NCBI GenBank assembly: GCA_964390905.1
Contig: CAYMLO010000034.1
Span: 4,791 to 68,790 of the forward strand
Direction: 5' to 3'
Source of the DNA: JAFGLZ01 sp964390905
Lineage (GTDB): Bacteria; Planctomycetota; Phycisphaerae; UBA1845; JAFGLZ01
DNA length: 64,000 nt
The notes under the pieces: generated by a model
Database searches by the model: none
Seen by the model: only the letters and a program-made list of their open reading frames with translations
What the model was told of the DNA's origin: nothing
Position numbers and translations under genes: made by a program
Shown here: positions 51,650-61,029 of the stretch, in pieces
How positions within the stretch are numbered: the stretch's first letter is position 1
Layout: each line of letters begins with the position of its first letter

Positions 51650-52660
51650 ATGAAGACCAGAGCCTTGCTGTTGTGCTTTGCGATGGGGATCAGTCTGTCG
51701 GTCGGTTGCAAGCAGCGCGACGCCGCGCCGGCTGCCGGATCGGCCTCCGGCAAGCCAACGAAGGATGCGAAGGCGGGCGGGGCGGCCAAGTCCAAGGGGG
51801 CGATCGGTCTGTCGGTGCTGACGCTGACCAACCCGTTCTTCAAGGTCATCGCCGATACGATGAGGACCGAGGCCGCCAAGCACGGCTACGACGTGATCGT
51901 CACCAGCGGCGAGTTCGACGTCGCCAGGCAGCAGAACCATGTCAAGGACTTCATCGTCCAGAAGGTGGCCGCGATCGTGCTGACGCCGTGCGACTCCAAG
52001 TCGATCGGCCCGGCGATCAAGGAGGCCAACGACGCGGGGATTCCGGTCTTCACGGCCGACATCGCCTGTCTTTCGCCGGAGTCGAAGGTCGTCTGTCACA
52101 TCGCTACGGACAACTACCAGGGCGGACGCGAGGCATGCAAGGCCATCATCGAAGCGCTGGGCGGCAAGGGCAAGGTCGCCATCCTCGACTTCCCGATGGT
52201 CGAGTCGGTCATCATGCGGACCAAAGGGTTCAGAGCCGAGCTGGCTGAGCAGAACAAGAAACCCGACGTGGACATCCAGATCGTGGCGACGCTCAACGGC
52301 GGCGGGGTGAAGGACGTCGGCTACAAGGCGGCCGAGGACCTGCTCCAGGCCCACCCGGAGGTCCAAGGCATCTTCGCCATCAACGATCCGTCCGCGCTCG
52401 GCGCCCGGGCGGCACTCGAGAAGGCCGGCAAGGCCGATCAGGTCGTCCTGGTCGGCTTCGACGGGCAGCCCGAGGGTAAACAGGCCATCAAGGACGGCAA
52501 GATCTACGCCGATCCGATCCAGTTCCCCGACCAGATCGGTGCCAGGACGGTCGAGGCCATCGTCAAGCACTTCAAGGGCGAGGAGCTGCCCAAGGAGATC
52601 CTGATCCCGACGGCCCTGTACCGCAAGGCCGACGGGATGAAGGACCCGGAATTGAAGTAG
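51650..52660 (+). CDS. Ribose-type ABC transporter substrate-binding lipoprotein
   Basis: A 336-residue periplasmic-binding protein of the RbsB/LacI-like group. ATG 51650 has GAGGGG nine bases upstream. Lipobox SVGC. Mature domain: LSVLTLTNPFFKVIADTM, NHVKDFIVQKVAAIVLTPCD, GIPVFTADIAC, HIATDNYQGGREA, and VVLVGFDGQPEGKQAI. The linker after the lipid anchor is Ala/Gly/Lys-rich. It presumably feeds the ATPase and permease at 56820-59741, which are separated from it by two unrelated genes. The sugar is unknown. Confidence 0.88.
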   Translation: MKTRALLLCFAMGISLSVGCKQRDAAPAAGSASGKPTKDAKAGGAAKSKGAIGLSVLTLTNPFFKVIADTMRTEAAKHGYDVIVTSGEFDVARQQNHVKDFIVQKVAAIVLTPCDSKSIGPAIKEANDAGIPVFTADIACLSPESKVVCHIATDNYQGGREACKAIIEALGGKGKVAILDFPMVESVIMRTKGFRAELAEQNKKPDVDIQIVATLNGGGVKDVGYKAAEDLLQAHPEVQGIFAINDPSALGARAALEKAGKADQVVLVGFDGQPEGKQAIKDGKIYADPIQFPDQIGARTVEAIVKHFKGEELPKEILIPTALYRKADGMKDPELK

Positions 52661-52687
52661 CCTGTCTGCTTGCTGGGCCCGCGACGC

Positions 52688-54796
52688 CTACCGCAGCCGT
52701 CGCACGAGCACGAACATCCCCAGTACGCCGAGCATGAGCGGTAGCATGGGCGGGACGCCACCGCCACAGGTGAAGACCGCCACGACACTCTCGTCGCTGT
52801 TCATGACGATGGTCGTGGGGTTCGCATATGGATCGTCGACGTTTCCCTGCCAATGGTTGAAGCCGTAGAGGCCCCCCGAGGCATGGGCCGTCAGCGTCAC
52901 CTCTTCGCCGGGCAGATAGAAGGGCCCGAGTGGCAAGGCCTCGACCCAGCCCTGGTTCGCGGGGCTCGCGGCGGTAGTGAGCCTGTGGTACTCACTGCCG
53001 AGGTGGAGGATCCCGCCGTGCCCGCCGACGATGTAGACGTCGGTGGCGCTGCTCCCCCAGGCGCCATCGAGGTCCTCGAGCCAGCCTACCCCGCTGGGCA
53101 TCGTTGTCCAGCTGCTTCCGTCGTAGTGAAGGATCGTTCCCTCGTTGCCCGCGACGTAGACGTCGTTCGGCCCGCTGCCCCAGACGGCGCGCAGCAGTTT
53201 CGTCGAGCCGCTGCTCATCTGCGTCCAGCTCAGGCCGTTGTAGCGCACGATCAGGCCGCCGTCGCCCACGGCAAAGATGTTGCTGGCGCTGGTGCCCCAG
53301 ATGGCCAGCAGCCGCCCGGTCGTCCCAACGGTCATGGGCGACCACGTCGAGCCGTTGTAGCGCAAGATCGTCGTGTCGTACTCGAACCCGTTGAGGACCC
53401 CGCCCACGGCGTAGATGCTGCTCGCGCTGGTGCCCCAGATGTCGTTCAGTGATCCGGTCGTCCCGCTGCTCATGGCCGACCAGCTCGAACCGTTGTAGCG
53501 CAGAATGGTGCCCTCCGAGCCTACGGCGAAGACGTTGTTCCAGGCGGTTCCCCAAACGTTCCACAGGGCGTCCGTGGACCCGCTGCTCACGGGCGACCAG
53601 GACGAACCATTGTAGCGCAGGATCGTCCCCAATTGGCCGACCACCCACACGTTGCTCGCTGAAGTGCCCCAGACGCCCAGCAACGTCATGGTCGTCCCGC
53701 TGTTCAGGGACGACCAGGTCGAACCGTTATAGCGGAGGATCGTACCTTCATCGCCCACGGCCAGGACGTTGTTTGCGCTGCTGCCCCAGACGTTCCACAG
53801 CCACTCCAATGTGCCGGTGTTCATCGCCGACCAGGTCGATCCGTTGTAGTGGCTGATCGCGCCCCTGAAGCCCACGACGAACAGGTTGCTCGAACTGGTG
53901 CCCCAGATCGCACTGAGGTGCCCTGTCGACCCGGTATCGATGGTCGACCACGTCGAGCCGTTGTAGCGGTAGATCGTGGAGCCAACCCCAACGGCGTAGA
54001 TGTCGCTGGGACCCGTGCCCCAGAGCATGTCGGCGTAATACGGGCTACCCGACATCTCCGACCAGGTTGAGCCGTTGTACCGCAAGACCGCTCCGCCCGA
54101 ACCGCCGGCGAAGACGTTCGTCGAGCTGGTCCCCCATATGCCCGAGAGCTCTCGGTACGAGACGTCGAGCATCACCGACCAGCTTGTCCCGTCGTAGTGG
54201 AGGATCCGACCGTCGTACTCACTGCCGTACAATTGGGACCCGACGGCGAAGACGTCGCTGGGTCCGCTTCCCCAGACGCCTGCCAGTTCAAAGGTCGTGC
54301 CGCTGGTCATCGACGACCAGTTCGAGCCGTTGTAGCGGAGGATCTTGCCGTTGTCGCCCACCGCGAAGACGTTGTTCGCGCTGCTTCCCCAGACGGCCTC
54401 CAGATCGGCGGTCGTGGGGCTGCTCATCACCGACCAGCTCGATCCGTTGTAGTGGAGGATCGTGCCGTCATCGCCCACGACGAAGACGTTGCTCGCGCTG
54501 CTGCCCCAGATGCCGTTGAGGTTCGAGGCGGTCACGGCGTCCATCACCGACCACGTCGAGCCGTTGTACCGCAGGACCATGCCGGCGTGCCCCACGGCAA
54601 GGATGTTGCTCGCACTGGTGCCCCAGACGCCGCGGAGGTAGTTGCCCTGCGGCAGCGGGTTCTGCCACTTCCATATCAGGCCCAGTGCCGACGTGGGGGC
54701 AAGTCCACTCGCAACCACCGCAACGGTGAGTAGACCCACCCACCTGCTGCGATGCCTGCCATGCTTCGTTGGATTCGAGGTGCCAATCATCTGCAT
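52688..54796 (-). CDS. Secreted beta-propeller protein with 14 repeats and a CTERM-like anchor
   Basis: A 702-residue protein from ATG 54796 (AAAGGA upstream) with a signal peptide (LLTVAVVASGLAPTSA). Fourteen repeats of about 39 residues follow, consensus 'L-x2-(V/I)WG(S/T)SASN(V/I)FAVGDxGTILRYNGS(S/T)WS'. After them comes a fold with FNHWQGNVDDPYANPT (bacterial repeat/InlB-B-like) and then CGGG, a hydrophobic helix MLPLMLGVLGMFVLV and RRLR. That tail resembles C-terminal sorting signals (Cys-Gly-Gly, membrane helix, basic end) and differs from the PEP-CTERM of 3447-4772. Function unknown. It interrupts the ABC importer genes. Confidence 0.82.
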   Translation of the reverse strand: MQMIGTSNPTKHGRHRSRWVGLLTVAVVASGLAPTSALGLIWKWQNPLPQGNYLRGVWGTSASNILAVGHAGMVLRYNGSTWSVMDAVTASNLNGIWGSSASNVFVVGDDGTILHYNGSSWSVMSSPTTADLEAVWGSSANNVFAVGDNGKILRYNGSNWSSMTSGTTFELAGVWGSGPSDVFAVGSQLYGSEYDGRILHYDGTSWSVMLDVSYRELSGIWGTSSTNVFAGGSGGAVLRYNGSTWSEMSGSPYYADMLWGTGPSDIYAVGVGSTIYRYNGSTWSTIDTGSTGHLSAIWGTSSSNLFVVGFRGAISHYNGSTWSAMNTGTLEWLWNVWGSSANNVLAVGDEGTILRYNGSTWSSLNSGTTMTLLGVWGTSASNVWVVGQLGTILRYNGSSWSPVSSGSTDALWNVWGTAWNNVFAVGSEGTILRYNGSSWSAMSSGTTGSLNDIWGTSASSIYAVGGVLNGFEYDTTILRYNGSTWSPMTVGTTGRLLAIWGTSASNIFAVGDGGLIVRYNGLSWTQMSSGSTKLLRAVWGSGPNDVYVAGNEGTILHYDGSSWTTMPSGVGWLEDLDGAWGSSATDVYIVGGHGGILHLGSEYHRLTTAASPANQGWVEALPLGPFYLPGEEVTLTAHASGGLYGFNHWQGNVDDPYANPTTIVMNSDESVVAVFTCGGGVPPMLPLMLGVLGMFVLVRRLR

Positions 54797-55287
54797 TTGT
54801 CCTTTCTCTGCAGTCTCCCTTGCCGCGACCGCTTCTTTCTCGCCCCGGGACCCAGCGTCCGGGTTTCTAGACAACCTGTCAGCTCGGGAACACGCCGCGG
54901 GAATTCGGGTCATTCAGGTCCGACGCCCAGCCCGGGGCTCCTGACGCCAGGGAGGCCCGGAGTCGCCGATTCAGATCCGATGTCGACCGATGTTCAGCTC
55001 GCCATTCCCCCGCCTTGCTTCTTGCTCCCACGCGCCTGCGGCGCTCACCTCCGATACGGGCAATCCCCCTTGGTTAGTCATCACTAATTCTACGCCGGGG
55101 CCATGGCCTCAGGCAACCCCTGTTTCCGCAAACCTTCGTTGTAGATGCCCTTACAGAGCCGGGCCATCCCCGGCCCGGATCCCATCGCAGGCGGCGGGGG
55201 CGGACTGTCCCTCCGGGGAGGCTGGCGTTATACTGCCGCTGTGATGGCGTAGAGCATGTCGGGTCCTCCGGACGCACGGAGTCGACG
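54797..55287. other. Divergent intergenic region, no gene seen
   Basis: A 491-base gap between the propeller gene and the HEAT-repeat lipoprotein gene. TATACT at 55229-55234 could be a -10 element, without a good -35. A short ATG-initiated frame behind it stops after three codons. Nothing else was recognised. Confidence 0.35.
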
Positions 55288-56679
55288 ATGGCGATTGGAC
55301 GGGATTCCCTGGCAGTCCGACTTCCGCTTCTTGTCTGGATCGGCGCCGCGTGTGCATGCACGTCGGGATGCGGTGTGCTGGTTCCGATGTGCTACGACGC
55401 GAGTCTCAAGGCGCACGTTGGGCGCGGCGGACTGGTGGGAAAGCGGTATGTCCTGACGCAGGATGTCCTGGTGATTCGCGAACCGTGGAAGCGCGCGGTC
55501 ATCGTGCCCGAACCGCGAACGGACTGCGGTAGGGCTCGGCAGATCCGCCGACCGGCGCGCCCCGTAGGCGGTGCGTGGGGAGTGTGGGGCAAGCGGCACC
55601 TTGCCAGCCTGGATCCAAACCGCACGTCAAGCGGGGAGGCGGGGACGCTCGCGAAGGGCACACGCCTGAAGATCGTCGCCGTCATTGCCGAAGTCATGAA
55701 CTACCCGCCGCCGGTCTACTACGTCCAGGGCCGAATCGAAGAAGGACGGTTGAAGGGAACTCTCGCCGATGTCTCGCATGTCATCGAAGAACGCGTTCCG
55801 CCGGAGAGCAACTGGCGCAAGCTGCCCAACGTCGCCGACGAGCAGTACCTCAGCCCTCTCGTGCCGACAGAGCCCAATCGGACGGTGCCGGCTGTCCTCG
55901 AGGCGCTGCACAGCAGACACTGGGCTGTGCGCTATCGTGCGGTGCAGCTCCTGGGGGAGATCAAGGGGGACCCGGCGATCACCGTATCGGTCCTTCTGGC
56001 CGCCATGAAGGACAGAGACTCGGAGGTGCAGTGCGAGGCGATCGAATCCCTCGGACGCATCGGCCCCGCTGCCAAGGCTGCCGTTCCTGCCCTCGTCGAA
56101 GTGATGAAGACGAAGGACATCCCCAGTGGGTATTCCCGACGGGCGGCCGAGGCCTTGGCAAGCATCGGCAGGCCGCTTTCGCCTGCACTTCTGGATGCGC
56201 TCAAGGATGACGCGTGGCCGAACCGATTCATCGCGGCCGAGGGGCTGGCAAGCCTTGGGGCGGAAGCGGCGGGGGCGTTGCCTCATCTCATTGAGTTCCT
56301 GAGGTCCGACCCCCCGAGCGCTGCGGACAAGACGCCGGAACATATCGGCGGGGCGATCCATCGGATTGCAGGGAAGGAAGGCGTAGCGGCCGTCATGGAG
56401 CTCCTGAAGGATGCCAGAGACAACGTGCGCGGCAACGCCGCTCGTGCGTTGGGGGAGATGTCACCGGAGGCCGAGCTAGGCGTCCCTGCCTTGATGGAGA
56501 TGGTGGTGGGGGAGAGAACCTTCAACCGGATGTATGCGATCGATGCCCTTGGAAAACTCGGTGAGAGGGCAACCCCAGCGATCCCTGTGCTGACGGAAGC
56601 CATGTGGGATCGGTCTGAAGCAGCGTACGTTCGCGCCAGGGCAGGCCAAGCCCTGGGTAGGATCAAACCGATCCCGTAG
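55288..56679 (+). CDS. HEAT-repeat lipoprotein
   Basis: A 463-residue lipoprotein; the N-terminal hydrophobic segment (LPLLVWIGAACACTSGC) ends in a Cys that would be lipidated. Residues 35-200 are a unique beta-rich region (KRYVLTQDVLVIREPWKRAV). From about residue 200 to the end, HEAT/PBS-type repeats of about 35 residues follow: AVRYRAVQLLGEIKGDP, EVQCEAIESLGRIGPAA, RRAAEALASIG, NRFIAAEGLASLGAEA, NVRGNAARALGEMSPEA, YAIDALGKLGERA. Scaffold function likely. It lies between the binding-protein and ATPase genes of the importer. Confidence 0.82.
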   Translation: MAIGRDSLAVRLPLLVWIGAACACTSGCGVLVPMCYDASLKAHVGRGGLVGKRYVLTQDVLVIREPWKRAVIVPEPRTDCGRARQIRRPARPVGGAWGVWGKRHLASLDPNRTSSGEAGTLAKGTRLKIVAVIAEVMNYPPPVYYVQGRIEEGRLKGTLADVSHVIEERVPPESNWRKLPNVADEQYLSPLVPTEPNRTVPAVLEALHSRHWAVRYRAVQLLGEIKGDPAITVSVLLAAMKDRDSEVQCEAIESLGRIGPAAKAAVPALVEVMKTKDIPSGYSRRAAEALASIGRPLSPALLDALKDDAWPNRFIAAEGLASLGAEAAGALPHLIEFLRSDPPSAADKTPEHIGGAIHRIAGKEGVAAVMELLKDARDNVRGNAARALGEMSPEAELGVPALMEMVVGERTFNRMYAIDALGKLGERATPAIPVLTEAMWDRSEAAYVRARAGQALGRIKPIP

Positions 56680-56807
56680 GCTCCGGCCACACCGCGGGGG
56701 TTGCGGGGGGTCTCCGCCACGCCAGGCATTGCGGTTCGCACGGCGCACCCCACACCTTCTTGTTGCCCCCGAAGGCCCAAATGGTGAAACCCGGTTTTCG
56801 GTTGGGG

Positions 56808-56813
56808 TATACT
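56808..56813 (+). promoter_or_regulatory. -10-like hexamer directly before the sugar ABC ATPase gene
   Basis: TATACT with six bases to the ATG at 56820, exactly the arrangement seen before hicA. No convincing -35 hexamer is found at 16-18 bases. No ribosome-binding site precedes the ATG. Confidence 0.4.
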
Positions 56814-56819
56814 CCCTGC

Positions 56820-58337
56820 ATGATCGGCCCGCAGAGCACATATGATCGATCCGCCGGCATTCCGCTTCTCGTCATGGCGGGCATGGACAAGTCATTCCCC
56901 GGGGTCCGGGCGCTGCGGGAGGTCGACCTGACGCTGCAGGCCGGTGAGGTGCTGGCGCTGGTCGGCGAGAACGGGGCGGGCAAGAGCACGTTGATCAAGG
57001 TGCTGAGCGGCGCGCACCTGCCGGACGCGGGGACGATCCGCATCGACGGGCAGGCCGTTGTCATCGCCAACCCGATTGACGCTCAGCGGGCGGGCGTGGC
57101 GGTGATCTACCAGGAGTTCAACCTAGTCCCCTCGCTCAGCGCCCGGGAGAACATCTTTCTGGGTCAGGAGCGGACCCGCGCGGGGTTCGTTCGGCATCGC
57201 GACGAACACCGCCGGGCCGCAGCGCTGTTCGGCCGCGTCGGCGTGCAGATCGATCCCGACGCCCCGTGTCGGTCGCTGACGGTGGCCCAGCAACAGGTGG
57301 TCGAGATCGCCAAGGCGCTTTCTCTCGACGCCCGTATCATCGTGATGGACGAGCCGTCGGCGACGCTGACCGGTCAGGAGGTCACGCGCCTGTTTGCCAT
57401 CATCCGCGAACTGAGGGATCAGGGCATCGGCGTGGTCTACATCAGCCACCGCCTCGAGGAGGTCTTCGAGATCGCCGACCGCGTGATGGTCATGCGGGAC
57501 GGCGAGCACATCGCGACACGCCCCGTCGGCGACGTCACGCGGGACGACCTGATCGAGATGATGGTTGGCCGGAAGCTCGAGAACGAGTTCCCCACACGGC
57601 GCGCCGCCGTTGGCGAACCGCGCCTGGTCGTTCGGAACCTGAGTCGGGGCGACAAGGTCCGTGGCGTTTCGTTTTCGGTCCGGGCTGGTGAGGTGGTCGC
57701 GCTGACCGGCCTGGTCGGCGCTGGACGGACCGAGACCGCCCGGCTGGTCTTTGGCGCCGACCGACCCGACGGCGGCTCGATCGAACTGGACGGCAAGCCC
57801 CTGCGGATCCGAAACCCTCGCGACGCGATCCGTCGCGGCATCTGTCTACTGACCGAAGATCGCAAGGCCCAGGGTCTGGTGCTGGGGCTGTCGGCGCGGG
57901 AGAACTTCGCGTTGCCGAATCTGCCGCAGTTGAGCCGCGCGGGGTTTGTGAAGCGCCGCGAGGAGCGGGCCGGGTTTGCACGCTACGTCGACGCGTTGCG
58001 GATCAAGATCCCCCACGCCGAGCAGCTAACCCGGAACCTGTCCGGCGGAAACCAGCAGAAGGTGGTGCTGGCCAAGTGGCTGGCGTCGAACTCCGAGGTG
58101 GTCATCTTCGACGAACCGACGCGGGGCATCGACGTAGGGGCCAAGTACGAGATCTATCTGCTCATCAACGAACTGGCCGAGCAGGGCAAGGCGATCCTGA
58201 TGATCAGTTCGGAGTTGCCCGAGGTGCTGGGCATGTCGGATCGCATCCTGGTCATGCACGAAGGACGGATCACGGGCGAGATCCCCGACGGCGCAGAGGC
58301 CACGCAGGAGCAGATCATGACGTTGGCCGTGGGATGA
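56820..58337 (+). CDS. Ribose-type sugar ABC transporter, double ATPase
   Basis: A 505-residue RbsA/MglA-type protein with two nucleotide-binding domains. Domain 1: Walker A GENGAGKST, YQEFNLVPSL, signature LTVAQQQVVEIAKAL (degenerate, as usual), Walker B IIVMDEPSATLT. Domain 2: TGLVGAGRTETARL (degenerate Walker A, usual for the family), signature LSGGNQQKVVLAKWL, VVIFDEPTRGIDVGAKYEI. It energises uptake through the permease at 58371. Start ATG at 56820; an internal ATG at 56874 is possible. Confidence 0.92.
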   Translation: MIGPQSTYDRSAGIPLLVMAGMDKSFPGVRALREVDLTLQAGEVLALVGENGAGKSTLIKVLSGAHLPDAGTIRIDGQAVVIANPIDAQRAGVAVIYQEFNLVPSLSARENIFLGQERTRAGFVRHRDEHRRAAALFGRVGVQIDPDAPCRSLTVAQQQVVEIAKALSLDARIIVMDEPSATLTGQEVTRLFAIIRELRDQGIGVVYISHRLEEVFEIADRVMVMRDGEHIATRPVGDVTRDDLIEMMVGRKLENEFPTRRAAVGEPRLVVRNLSRGDKVRGVSFSVRAGEVVALTGLVGAGRTETARLVFGADRPDGGSIELDGKPLRIRNPRDAIRRGICLLTEDRKAQGLVLGLSARENFALPNLPQLSRAGFVKRREERAGFARYVDALRIKIPHAEQLTRNLSGGNQQKVVLAKWLASNSEVVIFDEPTRGIDVGAKYEIYLLINELAEQGKAILMISSELPEVLGMSDRILVMHEGRITGEIPDGAEATQEQIMTLAVG

Positions 58338-58370
58338 CCGGGACGCTGGTGGTAGGGACGGAAACTGCGC

Positions 58371-59741
58371 ATGGGAAGGTCGAGCGTCAGTACGATGCTG
58401 TCTCGGTTCGCGTCGGACTACGGCATGTTGCTGGTCCTGCTGCTGTTGTGTGCCCTCTGCAGTTGGGTCACGTGGGCCGAGCAGCACCCGACCGGTGCAG
58501 CCGCGGGCGAGGGGCTGGCCGCCGATGTCGTCGAACGCTTCGGCAGCTCGGCGCGGGTGATCGTGGTGGCGCGGGCCAGCCAGGAGGACGCGGCCTTCGC
58601 CGATGCGCTGCGGGCCGGGCTGGCCTCCTCGGGCGTGACGGTGCTGGCCACCGTCAAGGGGGATCCCGCCGACGCCCGACGAGCCCTGCAGCAGGGCGCC
58701 CAGAAGGGCGATCGGCTGGACGTGATCGCCTGTAACCAGGCCACCGCCGAGTGGGCCGTTTTCGATGACCTCGAGGGCGAGTTTCCCCAGCTCGGCCAAC
58801 CCGTCGTCGTCATGCCCCGCAGCTACTGGTGGCCGAACTTCCTCAAGCCCGACAACCTGCTCAACGTCGCCAACCAGATCGTGGTGATCGCGATCCTGGC
58901 CATCGGCATGACGATGGTCATCATCACCGCCGGTATCGATCTGTCGGTCGGCAGCCTGATCGCGTTGTCGGCCTGCGTGCTGGCTTTGTTGATCCGCGAC
59001 GTCGCCGGGGCAGAGAACGCCGGCACGACCGGCATGGTCCTGGCGTGTCTGGGCGGCATGGCGGTCTGCGGACTGGTGGGGGCGTTCTCCGGGGTGATGG
59101 TGGCCGTGTTCGCGATCCCGCCGTTCATCGCGACGCTGGCCATGATGTTGGTCGCCAGCGGACTGGCCTTCATCCTGGCCGAGGGGCAATCGATCTACCA
59201 GCTCCCCGCTCAGTTCATCTGGCTCGGTCGCGGGACCGACCTGCTGGGCATCCCCAACGCCGTGCTGCTGATGGCCGTTCTCTACATCGTCGCGCACGTC
59301 GTCATGACGCAGACGGCGTTGGGTCGGTACATCTACGCGGTCGGCGGCAACCCCGAAGCGGCGAGGCTGTCCGGCGTGCCCGTCCGGCGGGTGCTGGTGT
59401 TTGTCTATACGATCTGCGGCGTGCTGGCGGGTCTGGGTGGCGTGGTGACGGCCAGTCAGCTCAAGAGCGGCCTGCCGACGTACGGGTTGATGTACGAGTT
59501 GTACGTCATCGCCGCCGTCGTCGTCGGCGGGACGAGCCTGTCCGGTGGCGAAGGCAAGATTCTCGGCACGCTCATCGGCGCGTTCATCATCGCCGTCATC
59601 CAGAACGGCATGAACCTGACCGGCGTGGAGAGCTACACCCAGAAGGTCGTCCTGGGCATGGTCATCCTCGGTGCCGTGCTTCTCGACATGCTCAAGAAAC
59701 GGGGCGGGGGTCTGTTCCGCCGCGGGCGATCGGCAGGCTAG
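58371..59741 (+). CDS. Ribose-type sugar ABC permease with extra periplasmic domain
   Basis: A 456-residue RbsC-type permease. Usual RbsC is about 320 residues. TM1 (GMLLVLLLLCALCSWVTWA) is followed by about 115 extra residues (about 37-150), with an alternating alpha/beta pattern: ARVIVVARASQEDAAFADAL, VTVLATVKGDPADARRAL, LDVIACNQATAEWAVF, QPVVVMPRSYW. This resembles one lobe of a type 1 periplasmic-binding protein. The core then has AILAIGMTMVIITAGIDLSVGSL, GGNPEAARLSGVPV and VVGGTSLSGGEG. It lies 33 bases after the ATPase gene. Confidence 0.88.
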   Translation: MGRSSVSTMLSRFASDYGMLLVLLLLCALCSWVTWAEQHPTGAAAGEGLAADVVERFGSSARVIVVARASQEDAAFADALRAGLASSGVTVLATVKGDPADARRALQQGAQKGDRLDVIACNQATAEWAVFDDLEGEFPQLGQPVVVMPRSYWWPNFLKPDNLLNVANQIVVIAILAIGMTMVIITAGIDLSVGSLIALSACVLALLIRDVAGAENAGTTGMVLACLGGMAVCGLVGAFSGVMVAVFAIPPFIATLAMMLVASGLAFILAEGQSIYQLPAQFIWLGRGTDLLGIPNAVLLMAVLYIVAHVVMTQTALGRYIYAVGGNPEAARLSGVPVRRVLVFVYTICGVLAGLGGVVTASQLKSGLPTYGLMYELYVIAAVVVGGTSLSGGEGKILGTLIGAFIIAVIQNGMNLTGVESYTQKVVLGMVILGAVLLDMLKKRGGGLFRRGRSAG

Positions 59742-59907
59742 TGGTCAGTCGCCCGTGAAGTTGCGGGTTGCCGTGGACGCTAGGCCCCAGACCTCAGGCT
59801 TCAGGCCTTTGCTTCTGATTCGTCGCGCCATCTCTGTGGCCGGACTCCTGTACTTGCGCGAAGGCTTGCCTATAATTGACCGTTGCGAATGGGAGGCGAG
59901 GTCCCGC

Positions 59908-61029
59908 ATGCGTCTTCGTCTGGACTCCATCGACCTGAACCACGTGCAGGTCCCCCTGCAGGCGCCGCTCCAGGCGGATGCGTCGGGGGTGCTTGTCAAG
60001 GACTCGGTGGTGCTCAGGCTGCAGACGTCGCGCGGGACGGGCTGGGGCGAGGCGTCCATTCCCATCGACCCCGAGAAGCGCGAGGACCAGACCGTTGACG
60101 CCTGCTGGGAGGACCTCTGCGATCGGCTCGGGCCGGCCTTGCTCGCCGAGGGCAACGTCGAGGTGGAGGGGTTCGCCGATATCCTGAACCGCGCCGCAGA
60201 GACGACGTGTGCCAAGGCCGGTCTGGAGATGGCCGTGTGGCATGCCGCCGCGATGGCCCGCGACGTGCCGCTCTACGCCCTGATGGGGGGCGTGGGTCGC
60301 CCGATCCCTTCGGGGTTGTCGATCGATGCCTTCCCGTCCACCGTGGACGCGCTGTTGGAGCGCGTCGAGCAGTACCTGAGCGATGGCTACCGTCAGGTGA
60401 AGATCCGCATCCGGCCTGATTGGGACATCGAGCCGGTGGCCCGGATACGCCAGCAGTGGCCGGATCTGCCGTTGGTCGTTGACGCTGGTGCCAGCTACAG
60501 AGCGGAACACATCGGCACCTTCCGGAACCTCGACAAGTACGGACTGGCCGCCATCGAGCAGCCCTTGCCCTCGGATTCGCTGACCGAGCTGGCTCAGCTG
60601 CAGGCGGTTCTCGACGCGCCGATCTGTCTGGATGCCTCGAGGATGGACGTCAGTCTGATGCGCGATGTCGCCAAGCGACAGGCGGCCCGGATCGTTAGCA
60701 TCAACATCCAGCGCGCGGGGGGGCTGACCGAGGCCCTGCGACGCCGCGAAGTTGCCTGCAAGACCGGGTTGACCTGCTGGGTTGCCGCGACGCCCGACCT
60801 CGGGATCGGCGCGGCGGCGGGGCTCCACGTAGCCACGCTGGATGGGTTCGACCATCCGACCGATATCGGATCCGCCAGCCGGTGGTTCGCCGACGACCTG
60901 CTCGAGCCGCCCATCGTCGTCGACGCGGGGGGATACCTGCATCTGCCCGACGGCGCCGGTTTCGGCTATCGGCCCAACCGGGAGAAGGTCGAGAAGTACA
61001 GCATCCGATACGAGACCCTGACGGCATGA
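59908..61029 (+). CDS. Enolase-superfamily protein (MenC/NAAAR-like) lacking both catalytic lysines
   Basis: A 373-residue enolase-superfamily member of the o-succinylbenzoate synthase / N-acylamino acid racemase subgroup. Metal ligands are intact: D192 (VVDAG), E217 (AIEQPL), D242 (CLDAS). The bases are not: the KxK motif is K165-I-R167, and the lysine expected in the 'VNIKPG' segment is Q268 (SINIQRAGG). LDES is LDAS. NAAAR-type racemisation should therefore be impaired or changed. Start ATG 59908 with GAGGT upstream; TATAAT at 59871-59876 may be its -10. It overlaps the HAD gene by four bases. Sugar-acid chemistry is plausible by context. Confidence 0.82.
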   Translation: MRLRLDSIDLNHVQVPLQAPLQADASGVLVKDSVVLRLQTSRGTGWGEASIPIDPEKREDQTVDACWEDLCDRLGPALLAEGNVEVEGFADILNRAAETTCAKAGLEMAVWHAAAMARDVPLYALMGGVGRPIPSGLSIDAFPSTVDALLERVEQYLSDGYRQVKIRIRPDWDIEPVARIRQQWPDLPLVVDAGASYRAEHIGTFRNLDKYGLAAIEQPLPSDSLTELAQLQAVLDAPICLDASRMDVSLMRDVAKRQAARIVSINIQRAGGLTEALRRREVACKTGLTCWVAATPDLGIGAAAGLHVATLDGFDHPTDIGSASRWFADDLLEPPIVVDAGGYLHLPDGAGFGYRPNREKVEKYSIRYETLTA

